64,000 nucleotides of DNA from the NCBI RefSeq assembly GCF_019134595.1, contig NZ_CP077771.1, forward strand, positions 496,001-560,000, in the 5' to 3' direction. Positions 1-9,484 of the stretch are shown piece after piece (the first letter of the stretch is position 1; each line of letters opens with the position of its first letter). A model generated the notes under the pieces. That model was not told the origin of the DNA and did not search any database. It saw only the letters and a program-made list of their open reading frames with translations. This stretch comes from Pseudoalteromonas shioyasakiensis (lineage in GTDB: Bacteria > Pseudomonadota > Gammaproteobacteria > Enterobacterales > Alteromonadaceae). The translations under genes and the position numbers were made by a program.

Positions 1-110
1 GTTGATAGCAAGGCAAAAATTTCGTTATTTAGTTGTTCTAACTCAGAAATTTTTAACGCAGGTAGCGACAGGTTTAATCCCTCAAAATGATTAAGTATTA
101 TTGCGGATTG

Positions 111-139
111 GTATCTCTATAGTGCACGCACAGAGATAC
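111..139. repeat. Inverted repeat downstream of tpm
   Basis: GTATCTCT at 111-118 pairs with AGAGATAC at 132-139 across a 13-base loop containing GTGCAC. It lies downstream of the minus-strand tpm gene and has no clear T tract, so it could be a weak terminator or simply a dyad. Nothing else is supported in bases 1-201. A minus-strand frame is open from about base 100 to the left edge, but it has no convincing start codon. Confidence 0.35.
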
Positions 140-201
140 AATAACCAGCCACAAAAACGCACAACTAGGGTGTGAATTTACACACCTCTAGTTTGTAAGT
201 A

Positions 202-834
202 CTAACTTAAATGCCAAGCTACGTTCATGGCGGGGATTTGCCCTTTCAAGCCACCTTTGAGAGGTTCTTTACACAGTAATGTTAGTTGATAAAAAGCATC
301 GTAGTGCTGATGTAGTTCATCGGCGACCACACTAAACGGCGGACCCGAAAACTCACTTTGCTGATACTCAAAGACCACCACTAATTGTTTGGCTCTATTA
401 GTTAATTCAAGTAAATGCTGGGTATAGCGAATGCGTACTGGCTTTGGTAGCGCAACTAAAGCGGCACGGTCATAAACTGCGTTGATAGGGCCAAGATCAG
501 CTGCAGTAAGTGCAAAAATATCACCCACCCAAACGGTTAGATTTGCGCCTTGGTAACGTAATAGTTCGCCGTGTTGGCTAATTCCGGGTTCTAGCTTTAA
601 CTCATCAAATAACTGCTTAATGGCTATCTCACTAAGTTCTGCCCCAACAACACGCATACCTTGCGCTAGCAAATAATGAATGTCGTGAGTTTTTCCGCAC
701 AGTGGTACAAAAACAGTATCGCCTTGCTGCAAATTCAAGTTAGTAAAATACTGATCTAGATAACGGTTAACGTCTCCTTCATGAAAACCAATTTCGTTAT
801 TTTCCCAACGTTGATGCCAATGCTTTGCGTCCAT
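202..834 (-). CDS. tpm: Thiopurine S-methyltransferase family protein
   Basis: This 210-residue protein is a SAM-dependent methyltransferase of the bacterial TPMT family. The family methylates thiopurines, and some bacterial members act on selenium or tellurium oxyanions. Seen: the N-terminal W-x2-RW-x4-GFH pattern, the SAM-binding stretch VFVPLCGKTHD near residue 42, and the family signature YDRAALVALP near residue 121. Length is typical. The start has a good ribosome-binding site (GGAG) about 8 bases upstream. It is divergent from the LysR gene at 932. Family assignment is secure; the physiological substrate is unknown. Confidence 0.93.
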   Translation of the reverse strand: MDAKHWHQRWENNEIGFHEGDVNRYLDQYFTNLNLQQGDTVFVPLCGKTHDIHYLLAQGMRVVGAELSEIAIKQLFDELKLEPGISQHGELLRYQGANLTVWVGDIFALTAADLGPINAVYDRAALVALPKPVRIRYTQHLLELTNRAKQLVVVFEYQQSEFSGPPFSVVADELHQHYDAFYQLTLLCKEPLKGGLKGQIPAMNVAWHLS

Positions 835-931
835 TACTTACTCCTAAAATGTTTCAATAAAAACATGATAACTAATTACAAAAGTGATAAAAATAGCAAG
901 ATAAGCAAACAATGATTGCATTAATGAGAAC

Positions 932-1813
932 ATGATTGACGATATCGCTCTATTCATACAGATTGTAAAACAAGGTGGCCTAAGCAATGCGGCTGAGAGC
1001 TTGTCGTTGCCTACCGCAACAGTATCGAGACGCTTGCAACGACTTGAGCAACGCCTAGGAGAGCAACTTTTAAATCGCTCAGCAAGGCAATGCACGTTAA
1101 CACAAGCAGGAGAGGTATATTTTCAAAGTTATGTTGAATTAATTGAGCAGTTTGAACAAACTCACCGCCAGCTTAATGATCAAAAAGCACAATTATCAGG
1201 AAAGCTTAAAGTTTTAGCACCTCTGAATATTAGTCATGGTTTCTTAAAGCCGATGTGGCTCGCATTTACTAAACAGTACCCTGATATTCAACTTGAGCTA
1301 TTGCTTAATAATAAACTTGAAGATCTGAGTAAAAGCCAAGCTGATCTAGCAATAAGAGTCGGGCCGCAGGTTGATTCTATGCTCCATCAAAAAAAGTTAG
1401 GCAGTTTTGATACCTTATTTGTAAGCACAAAAGCATACCTTGATTCGGCACCTGCCATAGAAGAGCCAACTGATTTAAAACAGCATAGGTTAATTGGTAC
1501 CACATTGAGAAATAAGTGGCAGCTAACCAATACACAAACGAATGCAACTTATACGCACATGTGCCGATTTGCTACTACTTTTAACGATACCGGATTTGTA
1601 AAATACTTAGTTTGTGATGAGCAAGGTATTGCTTTGTTATCTCGGTTTGAGGTTATAGATGAATTAAAATCTCAGCAGTTAGTTCAAGTACTGCCACACT
1701 GGCGAGGGGAAAACCGCGACATTTATGCTATCTGGCCAAGCGCACGTTTACTGAGTAAAAAGGCTGTCTGTTTAAAACAGTTTATAACCGACTACATTGC
1801 TGAGAAATTATAA
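932..1813 (+). CDS. LysR-family transcriptional regulator
   Basis: This 293-residue protein has a typical LysR layout: an N-terminal winged helix-turn-helix (residues about 1-60, with the pattern ALFIQIVKQGGLSNAAESL and a QRLEQRLG segment) and a C-terminal periplasmic-binding-like effector domain (about 88-290). It resembles the subgroup that includes AaeR/DsdC-like and other short-chain LysR regulators, but the ligand cannot be read from the sequence. It diverges from tpm and overlaps the tail of the convergent DJ-1 gene by six bases. Either neighbour could be a target; that is inference. Confidence 0.9.
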   Translation: MIDDIALFIQIVKQGGLSNAAESLSLPTATVSRRLQRLEQRLGEQLLNRSARQCTLTQAGEVYFQSYVELIEQFEQTHRQLNDQKAQLSGKLKVLAPLNISHGFLKPMWLAFTKQYPDIQLELLLNNKLEDLSKSQADLAIRVGPQVDSMLHQKKLGSFDTLFVSTKAYLDSAPAIEEPTDLKQHRLIGTTLRNKWQLTNTQTNATYTHMCRFATTFNDTGFVKYLVCDEQGIALLSRFEVIDELKSQQLVQVLPHWRGENRDIYAIWPSARLLSKKAVCLKQFITDYIAEKL

Positions 1814-2383
1814 CGTCTGCCATTGATATTCCATCTGTTTGGCGGTCAGTAGGGCGTGCTCGTAACTAATAAATTCAGCGACTAACGCTAGGCTCATATC
1901 AATGCCTGCAGAAATTCCTCCTGAGCTGGTAAACTTACCGTCGGTGACCCAACGAGTATCTGCAATCACATTGAGATCAGAAAACAAAGCAGCCAGCTCA
2001 GGTTGATCTTGCCAATGAGTCGTGACATTTTTACCGTTTAAAAGCCCTGTTTTGGCAAGCAAAAACGCCCCTGTACAAACACTCGCAACACGCTTGGTGT
2101 TAGTGGCTGTGTGTTTTAACCAAGTAATAACCTCTGCTTTTTCTAGCTCTCGTGTATGGTCACCACCAACCACAACAAGGAGATCAAGCAATGGGCAGTC
2201 AGCAAAGCTGTAATGGGGGTTTACACTATAACCACCGCGGGCAAGTACAGGACTATCACTTTTGGCAATTAAACTCACTTGCCAATCATTATTCGCTAGG
2301 CGCTTAGTAGTACTAAACACCTCAAACGGACCTGAGAAATCGAGTACTTCAGCATCATCATAGATGTAAATTCCAATATTCAT
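1808..2383 (-). CDS. DJ-1/PfpI family protein (isonitrile hydratase-like)
   Basis: This 191-residue protein has the class I glutamine amidotransferase-like fold of the DJ-1/PfpI superfamily. Seen: a nucleophile-elbow cysteine at residue 103 (SVCTGAFLLA), an upstream GGDHTREL stretch, and the N-terminal pattern DDAEVLDFSGPFEVF shared by isonitrile hydratases and by the sensor half of AraC-type regulators. There is no C-terminal AraC helix-turn-helix, so it is a stand-alone enzyme-like protein. It could be a hydratase, glyoxalase or chaperone; the sequence does not decide. It converges with the LysR gene. Confidence 0.85.
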   Translation of the reverse strand: MNIGIYIYDDAEVLDFSGPFEVFSTTKRLANNDWQVSLIAKSDSPVLARGGYSVNPHYSFADCPLLDLLVVVGGDHTRELEKAEVITWLKHTATNTKRVASVCTGAFLLAKTGLLNGKNVTTHWQDQPELAALFSDLNVIADTRWVTDGKFTSSGGISAGIDMSLALVAEFISYEHALLTAKQMEYQWQTL

Positions 2384-2509
2384 ACAATTGTTCCTATTAT
2401 GTGGATTTATTTCTCAAGTAAAAAAACGTACTATGCCATTTTTGCAGTTCGTTAATGACATATTATTAAATTGAGCACTGTATACAAACAAAACTTCAAG
2501 GCATTGTTA

Positions 2510-3214
2510 ATGCGTTTTTTATTTTTATTGAGCGTGCTGCTGGTTGGTTGTAAAACAACACAGCAAAGCGTTGCTGAAATTAGTGAGGTATCGCCGGGCA
2601 CTATTTATTTTCAGGGCGAAACATCAAAGCAAAATGTTGAAAAGTTCGAACAGTTATTAGTAAGTAGCGATCAACAAATCAACACCTTAGTTATTAATAG
2701 CCAAGGTGGTGATGTGATGGCGGGTTTACATTTAGGTGGCTTAGTTCATGAATATCAACTCGATGTTGTGGTACACGAGCTTTGTGCATCGTCTTGTGCC
2801 AACTATGTACTTACCGCAAGCCCACATGTCCTCGTTGAAGAGCAAGCCGTTATCGGCTGGCATGGGGGCTCATTACAGCCATTATACGTGCCGATGGAGC
2901 AGCCGCCCGAGGTCGCTAGCTATATAGCAAAATGGCAAACCGCAGAACGACAATTTTTCGATATCATCAATGTTGAACAGGCGGTTACTATCATAGGTAT
3001 GATGCCAGGTATTACAGAGAAACGTGATTCAGCTATGTATAGTTACGATGCCCAAACTCTAAAACGTTTAGGGTTACATATTGAGTTTGCTGGTGCGCAA
3101 ACAGGGATTTCAGCCAATGGCGAAAAAGTAGCGCAAGTATTCGAACTTGAGGAGTCTGTTCTTAACCACTTTTTAATACTCAACGATATTGTTTCAGCAG
3201 AACTTATTAACTAA
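2510..3214 (+). CDS. ClpP/SDH-fold putative periplasmic lipoprotein
   Basis: The gene encodes about 234 residues from the ATG at 2510. A TTG at 2471 would add 13 residues before the signal peptide and is less likely. The start is a lipoprotein signal, MRFLFLLSVLLVGC, with the lipidated cysteine at residue 14. The body resembles the ClpP/crotonase-like periplasmic family (COG3904 type): INTLVINSQGGDV is the beta-strand and oxyanion-type turn, and ELCASSCANYVLTA carries a plausible nucleophile serine followed by the IGWHGG segment with a candidate histidine. It may be a membrane-anchored serine protease or a pseudo-enzyme. It has its own terminator. Confidence 0.75.
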   Translation: MRFLFLLSVLLVGCKTTQQSVAEISEVSPGTIYFQGETSKQNVEKFEQLLVSSDQQINTLVINSQGGDVMAGLHLGGLVHEYQLDVVVHELCASSCANYVLTASPHVLVEEQAVIGWHGGSLQPLYVPMEQPPEVASYIAKWQTAERQFFDIINVEQAVTIIGMMPGITEKRDSAMYSYDAQTLKRLGLHIEFAGAQTGISANGEKVAQVFELEESVLNHFLILNDIVSAELIN

Positions 3215-3215
3215 T

Positions 3216-3242
3216 AAAAAGCCAACATGATGTTGGCTTTTT
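3216..3242. terminator. Bidirectional terminator between lipoprotein gene and rmuC
   Basis: GCCAACA and TGTTGGC form a 7-bp stem with a 3-base loop, flanked by A5 and T5, so it can terminate both convergent genes. Confidence 0.85.
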
Positions 3243-3251
3243 GTATCGCAT

Positions 3252-4718
3252 TTAATCTAACTCTAATTGGGCTTTTTCTACAGTTTCCGCGGGTAACTCT
3301 TTTTGAACAGAAACCCCCAACTCTTTGAACTCAGAGGCCTGCTTAATCAAGTTTCCTTTACCGCGGTACAGCTGAGAAAACGCTTTATCGTAGCTTTCTT
3401 TGGCGCGGTCTAATTGCTTGCCAACCCCTTCCATACTGGTTAGGAAACCATTGAGCTTGTTGTAAAAACGCTCAGCACGGGCGGCAAGCTCTTTTGAGTA
3501 TTTAGTTTGCTCTTCAAAACGCCACAATTGTTTTACGATGTTCAAGCTAGTCAATAAGGTTGTTGGAGTTGCAACTAAGATATTTTTTTCGATTGCTTGC
3601 TGATAAATATCACTCTGGTACTTAAGCGCTTCAACAAATGCAGACTCTATGGGTACAAACATGATCACCACTTCGGGGGAGTTAATACCTGGTAGTCTGT
3701 CGTAGGCTTTGCTTGCTAACTCGTTTATACGTGATTGCACCGCCGTGACATGCTCTTTAAGCGCTTGCTGCGCTTCAAGCTCTGTATCGGCATTTACATA
3801 GCGTGTATACGCGTTTAAAGAGGTTTTAGCATCGATAACTAAATGACGTTGCTGAGGCAAATACACCACAACATCTGGGCGTAAACGGCCATCTTCGGTG
3901 TTAAACGATACTTCTCGCTGATAATCTACTCCAGCACGCAGCCCTGCGCTGTCTAAAACATTTTCAAGCATTAACTCTCCCCAATTACCTTGGGTTTTCT
4001 TTTGCCCTTGTAATGCGGTGCTAAGCCTATCAGCTTGTTCGGTGATAGCTTGGCTTTTAGCCTGTAAATGCAATAACTCAGTTTTTAGTGCTGCACGCTG
4101 CTTTAGATCTTCGACGTGGATCAATTCCATCTTATCGCGAAAGCCTTTTAGCTCACCTTGAACCGGTTTTAAAAGTTGCTCAATACTCTCTTGGTTTAAG
4201 GTTTTAAAACGTTGCGATTTTTCTTCAAGGATTTGATTAGCGAGATTTTCAAACTCTTTTTTGAGTTGCTCTTTGCTTTCTTTGATATGGCTAAGCTGCT
4301 CTTTAAAATGCAGTTCTTTTTGCTCAACTGTACTTCGCAAGGTACTTAAATCGACATCTCGCTGATTAAGTGCTGCTTTAGTATCAGCAAGCTCAGCTTC
4401 AACTTGACGCCAAAATTGGTTGTATTGTTGTGCTTGTTTTTCTTGTTCTACAAAACGGGTTTTAAAGTGTTGAGACTCATCACGTTGTTCAGCGTAATCT
4501 TGCTGTAACTGTGAAAGCATAAGCTGGCTTTGTTCAAGTTGCAGCTGCTTTTGTTCTAAATGATTTTGCTGGATTTGCTGACTATTTTGCAGTTCGGTTA
4601 ACTGATTTTTTAAGCGATTTTTTTGTAAGGCAAAAATAACACCACTTGCAACAGCACCTACAGCAGCACCAAGCACTACACTTTGCCAATTAATCTGTGC
4701 AATCAGCTCTGTAATCAT
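3252..4718 (-). CDS. rmuC: DNA recombination protein RmuC
   Basis: The 488-residue RmuC-family protein limits recombination at inverted repeats in E. coli and carries a PD-(D/E)XK-like nuclease fold. Seen: one N-terminal membrane helix (residues about 12-32), a long glutamine-rich coiled coil (about 35-170), then the RmuC core with the family patterns GNWGELMLENVLDSAGL and DGRLRPDVVVYLP followed by LVIDAKTSLNAY. Asp and Lys in these match the expected active site (inference). It converges with the lipoprotein gene. Confidence 0.95.
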   Translation of the reverse strand: MITELIAQINWQSVVLGAAVGAVASGVIFALQKNRLKNQLTELQNSQQIQQNHLEQKQLQLEQSQLMLSQLQQDYAEQRDESQHFKTRFVEQEKQAQQYNQFWRQVEAELADTKAALNQRDVDLSTLRSTVEQKELHFKEQLSHIKESKEQLKKEFENLANQILEEKSQRFKTLNQESIEQLLKPVQGELKGFRDKMELIHVEDLKQRAALKTELLHLQAKSQAITEQADRLSTALQGQKKTQGNWGELMLENVLDSAGLRAGVDYQREVSFNTEDGRLRPDVVVYLPQQRHLVIDAKTSLNAYTRYVNADTELEAQQALKEHVTAVQSRINELASKAYDRLPGINSPEVVIMFVPIESAFVEALKYQSDIYQQAIEKNILVATPTTLLTSLNIVKQLWRFEEQTKYSKELAARAERFYNKLNGFLTSMEGVGKQLDRAKESYDKAFSQLYRGKGNLIKQASEFKELGVSVQKELPAETVEKAQLELD

Positions 4719-4791
4719 AACGAAAACTCAATAACTTAAAGACACATCATCATAACGAATTAGTGCTCAGCAGAGTAGGGGGTTTAGGCAT

Positions 4792-4820
4792 AAAAAAAGC
4801 CAGCTCAAGGTGAGCTGGCT
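4792..4820 (-). terminator. Terminator downstream of the SNF2 helicase gene
   Basis: AGCCAGCTCA and TGAGCTGGCT form a 10-bp stem with loop AGG. Read on the minus strand the stem is followed by seven T. It sits about 125 bases beyond the SNF2 stop codon, leaving a transcribed 3' tail that could also be an independent small RNA. Confidence 0.85.
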
Positions 4821-4947
4821 CTAACATTACTAAAATTTAGTAACCAAATGGGAAATCAACATAATGCTTATGTAAACTGCAATTTAACAACAAGCATAAT
4901 AATAGACGCCCCAAAATTTGATTAGTTCAAAAAAACTTTAAAAAAAT

Positions 4948-7900
4948 TTAATTTTTTATCAGAGCAAGCATTTGCTCTTCATCAAACTGAGTAAAACTCA
5001 TTGATTTTTCGGTAAATAATGCATCAACAAGGGCTTGCTTATGCTGCTGCATTTTAAATACTTTTTGTTCAATTGAGTTAGCCATAATCAATTTATAAAC
5101 AAAAACAGGGTTAGTTTGGCCAATACGGTAGGCACGATCTGTCGCTTGTTTCTCAACAGCAGGGTTCCACCAAGGATCAAAATGAATCACAGTATCGGCT
5201 TGAGTTAGGTTTAGCCCTGTACCACCGGCTTTAAGGCTAATTAAGAATACGGATGTATCACCTTGAGTAAACTCTTCGATAACACGGTCGCGGTGTCTTG
5301 TTTGCCCGGTAAGCATACTAAAACTGATGCCTAATTCATTTAATCGCTCAGCTATGACATCAAGTGCCATGGTGAATTGACTAAATATAATCACCTTTCG
5401 ACCTTCGCTAAGCATGATAGGCAAATGCTTAGATAACCACTCAAGCTTAGCGCTGCCAGCCTGTGAAGTAGGGTCGATCAATTTTGGATGACAGCAGATT
5501 TGCCTGAGCTTTAATAATGCCTCTAAAAAGGCTAGCTTACTTTTTTGTACACCTTGTTGGGCAAATAGGTCGACTAATTTCTGCTCTAAAGATTCAGTTA
5601 TACCGGTGTAAATTTCTTTTTGTTTGCTCTCAAATTCAAACTCTTTGACTAGCTCAGTCTTCTCTGGGAGCTCCTGCGTTACCTGTGCTTTAGTACGACG
5701 CAAGATAAATGGCATGATCAACGATTTAAGTTCATCAGCTCGGGCAACGTCGTTATCACGCTCAATAGGCGTTTGAAAATAGCTCTTAAAATGTACTTGC
5801 GAACCAAGCAAAGAAGGCATTGCAAAGTCGAGCAAAGATTTAAGCTCAAATAAGTTATTTTCAATAGGCGTGCCGCTTAAGCAGAGCTTAAAGTCAGCAT
5901 TAAGGCGCTTAACCAAGCGTGAAACCTGGGCAGCATCGTTTTTGATATATTGCGCTTCATCAAGAATGATGTTTTCAAAATATAGCGGCGAATAAAAGGC
6001 AATGTCACGCTTCAACAGTGGATAAGTTGTTAAGATACAATCTGCTTGCGACAACTGTTGTAATTGGTCGCTGCGCGCAGCACCGAAGACGGTGGTGATT
6101 TTTAAGTTGCTCGCAAATTTATTAATTTCGCTTTGCCAGTTACCAACCAAACTGGTTGGGCAAACAATTAACGTGGGGCCTGCTTGTGGTGATTGCTTGG
6201 CATTAGCTAAAAAGGCAATAACTTGTAGGGTTTTACCTAGCCCCATGTCATCAGCCAAAATACCACCAAGTTGGTGACGTTTTAAAAAGTTAAGCCAATC
6301 AACACCGTGTTGTTGATACTCTCGTAATTGCACACCTTGGTTTAAGCCTTGAATATCGGACTTTTTAATAAGTTGTTGTGAGCTATTTAATTCAGATAGG
6401 TAAGCTTCTAGAGCATCGTCAACAATATTAACCTTAATTGCTTTTTGCTCGATAAGCTTAGGCAAAAACGACAAAGGCATTAAGATTTCGTCACGGGTTT
6501 TAATATGCTCAAAACGTTCACGATAATCATTAAGCTGCATCATCGCGGCCTTTTCAACCACCGCAAAGCGTTTTCCTACAGTAAAGTAATAAAAGCGCTC
6601 ACTTTGCCTATTAAGAGATTGATAAGTATTGTTATCAGTGACAAACAATTGCTGAGTTTTGACACCAGAGATCACAATTTTACTAACTATCTGATGGCCT
6701 TTACCACGCTCAACTTGCAGTGAAAGTTGTTTAAGGACTTTGCCGACGGCTAACTCATCATTAATTTTCCAACCACGTTTTAATAAGTTTGGAATTATTT
6801 CAAACTTTAACCAATGTTCATGAATAACTGATTGTTTATTAAAGATAAACTCTGTTTGTAAAGCCCCTTTACATAATTCAAAGCCAAGGTTAGTTAATTC
6901 ATTTACAACGGTGTTTTCTAATGACTGGTTTAATATATCAGCAGGCGCCTGGCTTAAATCATACAAAGAGTTTTGATAATTAAACTGCAATCCTAAGCGG
7001 ATTATGCCCTCGTCATTAATAATACTGATGACAGGGAATACAGTTCGAGCTAGGCTTTTTTTGCTTTCCTTAAATGCATGAGGGATCACACCTTCACCAA
7101 AATTATCATTGAGCTGTTGATAAACGCGATCAAAGTTCTCTGTGTGAATAGCAGGCATATTAGCAAGTAACGCTATTTCATCAGCCGTTAACGGAGTACG
7201 AATTCGGCCTACCTTTAGCTTTTCAGGGTCAAGGTAAGTAGGGGGTGTTGTTTTTAATAATAACCAATTATCTTGGCCAGCAAGCGTCATGCTCAATGAC
7301 GTTAAATCTTTGTTTTGTTTCCAATCAAACTCTAGCGCTTGCATACTGTCTGCTTTAATTGCTTGGCGCGAGCGACCTAAAAATAAACGCTGGGTGGCAA
7401 TTAATTGCTGCAGTGCTGCAAAGCCCCATTGACCTTTAAGCTCGAGTTTACCAAGGGCATTTTGAGAACGGATCCAGCTATATAAACGAAAATCCGATTC
7501 TAATAAATCAGTGGGGGTTACAAAACTATTTAACTGCTGCTCGGTAAGGTTACGACCAAGCGTATAGTTATGCTCAGCGTCATAATTAGCAATTTTAGGG
7601 GTAAGGGTTACAACAGATTTCTCTACATCAAGAACAAATAATAGAACCTGTTTGGCATTGTCATTAGCAACTTGCTTAAGGGTTTTTAGCTCACTAAACC
7701 AATCGTTAATGATGTAGTCTTCACCATAATCACCTGAATGTTCAATTTTGAGCTTTAGGAGCACAGCCGCAATATGACGGCATTTAGTTTTAGAGCCACA
7801 AGTACAATGCGAATCGACCGAAAAACCACTTGGTAATTTACTGATCTCAATATGCTGAGTAAAGGTATTTCCTTCGTTACCAAACATAGATGCATCAATA

Positions 7901-8091
7901 ACGCTAAAATCACTGTTATGTTCTAACCAGTTGATTTGACCGTTCTGATGATACTCTTTTGCCTTACTTAACACATGCGGCTTAAACAGCTGTTTGATGA
8001 AGCGCTCAGACAAAGGAAACTGAGTTTCTTGCTCTTGTTTGATTTCTTCAAAGATAGCTAATAAGTCATTTTTGGATAAGTTAGCAGACAT
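4948..8091 (-). CDS. SNF2-family DEAD/DEAH helicase with SWIM zinc finger
   Basis: This 1047-residue protein is a superfamily 2 Snf2/Swi2 ATPase of the bacterial SWIM-containing type. Seen: a SWIM zinc finger of the CxC...CxH form (C96, C98, C104, H106), a long middle region, then the helicase core from about residue 590: Walker A DDMGLGKT, motif II LDEAQ, motif III CLSGTPIEN, and the C-terminal lobe with GGTGLNLTQADTV and QATDRAYRIGQ. These enzymes translocate on double-stranded DNA and remodel protein-DNA complexes; the bacterial role is poorly defined. It is the first gene left of the origin, about 220 bases from the first iteron. Confidence 0.92.
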   Translation of the reverse strand: MSANLSKNDLLAIFEEIKQEQETQFPLSERFIKQLFKPHVLSKAKEYHQNGQINWLEHNSDFSVIDASMFGNEGNTFTQHIEISKLPSGFSVDSHCTCGSKTKCRHIAAVLLKLKIEHSGDYGEDYIINDWFSELKTLKQVANDNAKQVLLFVLDVEKSVVTLTPKIANYDAEHNYTLGRNLTEQQLNSFVTPTDLLESDFRLYSWIRSQNALGKLELKGQWGFAALQQLIATQRLFLGRSRQAIKADSMQALEFDWKQNKDLTSLSMTLAGQDNWLLLKTTPPTYLDPEKLKVGRIRTPLTADEIALLANMPAIHTENFDRVYQQLNDNFGEGVIPHAFKESKKSLARTVFPVISIINDEGIIRLGLQFNYQNSLYDLSQAPADILNQSLENTVVNELTNLGFELCKGALQTEFIFNKQSVIHEHWLKFEIIPNLLKRGWKINDELAVGKVLKQLSLQVERGKGHQIVSKIVISGVKTQQLFVTDNNTYQSLNRQSERFYYFTVGKRFAVVEKAAMMQLNDYRERFEHIKTRDEILMPLSFLPKLIEQKAIKVNIVDDALEAYLSELNSSQQLIKKSDIQGLNQGVQLREYQQHGVDWLNFLKRHQLGGILADDMGLGKTLQVIAFLANAKQSPQAGPTLIVCPTSLVGNWQSEINKFASNLKITTVFGAARSDQLQQLSQADCILTTYPLLKRDIAFYSPLYFENIILDEAQYIKNDAAQVSRLVKRLNADFKLCLSGTPIENNLFELKSLLDFAMPSLLGSQVHFKSYFQTPIERDNDVARADELKSLIMPFILRRTKAQVTQELPEKTELVKEFEFESKQKEIYTGITESLEQKLVDLFAQQGVQKSKLAFLEALLKLRQICCHPKLIDPTSQAGSAKLEWLSKHLPIMLSEGRKVIIFSQFTMALDVIAERLNELGISFSMLTGQTRHRDRVIEEFTQGDTSVFLISLKAGGTGLNLTQADTVIHFDPWWNPAVEKQATDRAYRIGQTNPVFVYKLIMANSIEQKVFKMQQHKQALVDALFTEKSMSFTQFDEEQMLALIKN

Positions 8092-8311
8092 AACGCTTTT
8101 GGCAGTAAAAACAAAAAATAATTCTGCCAGTATATGATCTATCGGCCCAGAGCTAAAGCACTATTGAGCAATATTGGACTGGTTGGAGCTGATAACTTGG
8201 TAAAAAACTGCTTCAAAATAAAATCAAAGCTGAAAACTGACGTGTTGAGCATTTAACAAACAACAATCGCACAAGATATAAACAGGTTAATAACAAGGCA
8301 GGGGCTTTACA

Positions 8312-8509
8312 GATCAATTTTTTACTAAGCAATCTAATTATGAGAGTAAAAAACATGTAAAGGGGTAATTAGTTAGTAAAAAATTGATCTGAGAGTGTAA
8401 TAAGTACCAATTTTAACGGTAATAGATCACTATTTTACTAACAAAAGGGAGGGGGGAGATCACGCTTTTACTAACAGAAAAAGCGTGAGGGATCATTCTT
8501 ATACTAACT
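8312..8509. repeat. Iteron cluster A: five 19-bp repeats GATC-N7-TACTAACT
   Basis: Five copies of a 19-bp repeat lie at 8312-8330 (+), 8371-8389 (-), 8425-8443 (+), 8458-8476 (+) and 8491-8509 (+). All keep GATC, exactly seven spacer bases, then TACTAA. The last copy overlaps the parB stop codon. A 10-base inverted repeat (CACGCTTTT...AAAAGCGTG, 8461-8487) encloses most of the fourth copy. Together with cluster B these look like initiator-binding sites of an iteron replicon. The rest of the parB-SNF2 gap (8092-8311) shows nothing I can name; a parS site might be there. Confidence 0.85.
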
Positions 8510-9470
8510 AATTGAAGCTATTTAATAGTTTAGTTAGCTGCTCTAAGCGTTTGTCTGTCATCACTTTATTATCAATTTTAACAGATAAGTCACCGCTTTT
8601 GATATTACGCTGTACGCTGACAAATTCACTATCGATAAGGGCCTCACGACGGCTTGGCGCTGCTGGCTCAGCAGTTAATAGCTTAGTAATTGCAAGAGCA
8701 CGTTTATCATCGCTGCTGATTTGCGCTATTTCGCTATCACTACTTACCTCATTTACAAGCTTGGTAAACAGCTGTTCATCACGCTCTTTGGCATTAATTA
8801 GCTTTTTAGCTACTTCACGGCCAACATGATTCGCAGTTGGGTAAAGGCTTAAAACCTCAGAAGGTAAGTTCTCATACGCTTTGATAGCATCAGCAATGGC
8901 TGTGTGTGATACACCTTCAATAGCCGCAATCTCACGATAAGAGCCTTTTTTACCTTCAGCAATAAGCTCATCACGGGTTTGCTGATATGCTTGACCAAGC
9001 TCCCATAGGCTTGGGGCAATGTATTGATCAGATGATACTGCAAGAATTTTAGCATCTTGATCTGTGAAATCTTCAGAACTTAAAACTAAGTAATCAGAAT
9101 TACTTAAGATACATGCTTTACGACGACGAGAGCCTGCTAATACAAGCATTTCGTCACCTTTATCCCAACATAAGGCAGGGTGCTGATTACGGCCGTCTTC
9201 GGCAATTGCAGGAAGGATATCGGCAACTGACTTTTCATTTAGTAATGATTGTACACGGCGATTTTTACCATAGACCTTTGTTTTAGCTTCAATTTCTGAG
9301 CTTGGAATAACCTTACAAACCAAAGTAATTTGACGAGTAGGATCGCTTGGAGCAGGCATACTGATAACATCACCAGCTGAAGCTTGCTCTAGCAAAGCAT
9401 CTAAACTACTGCTTTCGATAGACGTTGAAAAAGGATCTAAGCTGGTATCGTTTTTACGTTTTTTAGCCAT
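8508..9470 (-). CDS. parB: ParB-family chromid partition protein
   Basis: This 320-residue centromere-binding partition protein is transcribed after parA with a 14-base gap. Seen: an AGSRRRKA motif at 112-119, the counterpart of the GERR box of the ParB CTP-binding fold, and a helix-turn-helix around 177-196 (REIAAIEGVSHTAIADA). The C-terminus (280-320) is likely the dimerisation part. It resembles plasmid P1/F-type ParB/SopB more than chromosomal Spo0J. With the adjacent iterons and rep gene it is the partition cassette of the secondary replicon. The start has only a weak ribosome-binding site (GGTAATTAA), in keeping with coupling to parA. Confidence 0.92.
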   Translation of the reverse strand: MAKKRKNDTSLDPFSTSIESSSLDALLEQASAGDVISMPAPSDPTRQITLVCKVIPSSEIEAKTKVYGKNRRVQSLLNEKSVADILPAIAEDGRNQHPALCWDKGDEMLVLAGSRRRKACILSNSDYLVLSSEDFTDQDAKILAVSSDQYIAPSLWELGQAYQQTRDELIAEGKKGSYREIAAIEGVSHTAIADAIKAYENLPSEVLSLYPTANHVGREVAKKLINAKERDEQLFTKLVNEVSSDSEIAQISSDDKRALAITKLLTAEPAAPSRREALIDSEFVSVQRNIKSGDLSVKIDNKVMTDKRLEQLTKLLNSFN

Positions 9471-9484
9471 TTTTATTAATTACC

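Noticed and set aside
1..100. Minus-strand open frame running off the left edge
   Set aside because: It reads like protein for about 33 codons, but an in-frame TAG lies upstream and there is no ATG, GTG or TTG in a sensible place.
8092..8311. parS centromere in the gap after parB
   Set aside because: Only short imperfect dyads (for example ATTG..CAAT) are visible; no repeat strong enough to call.
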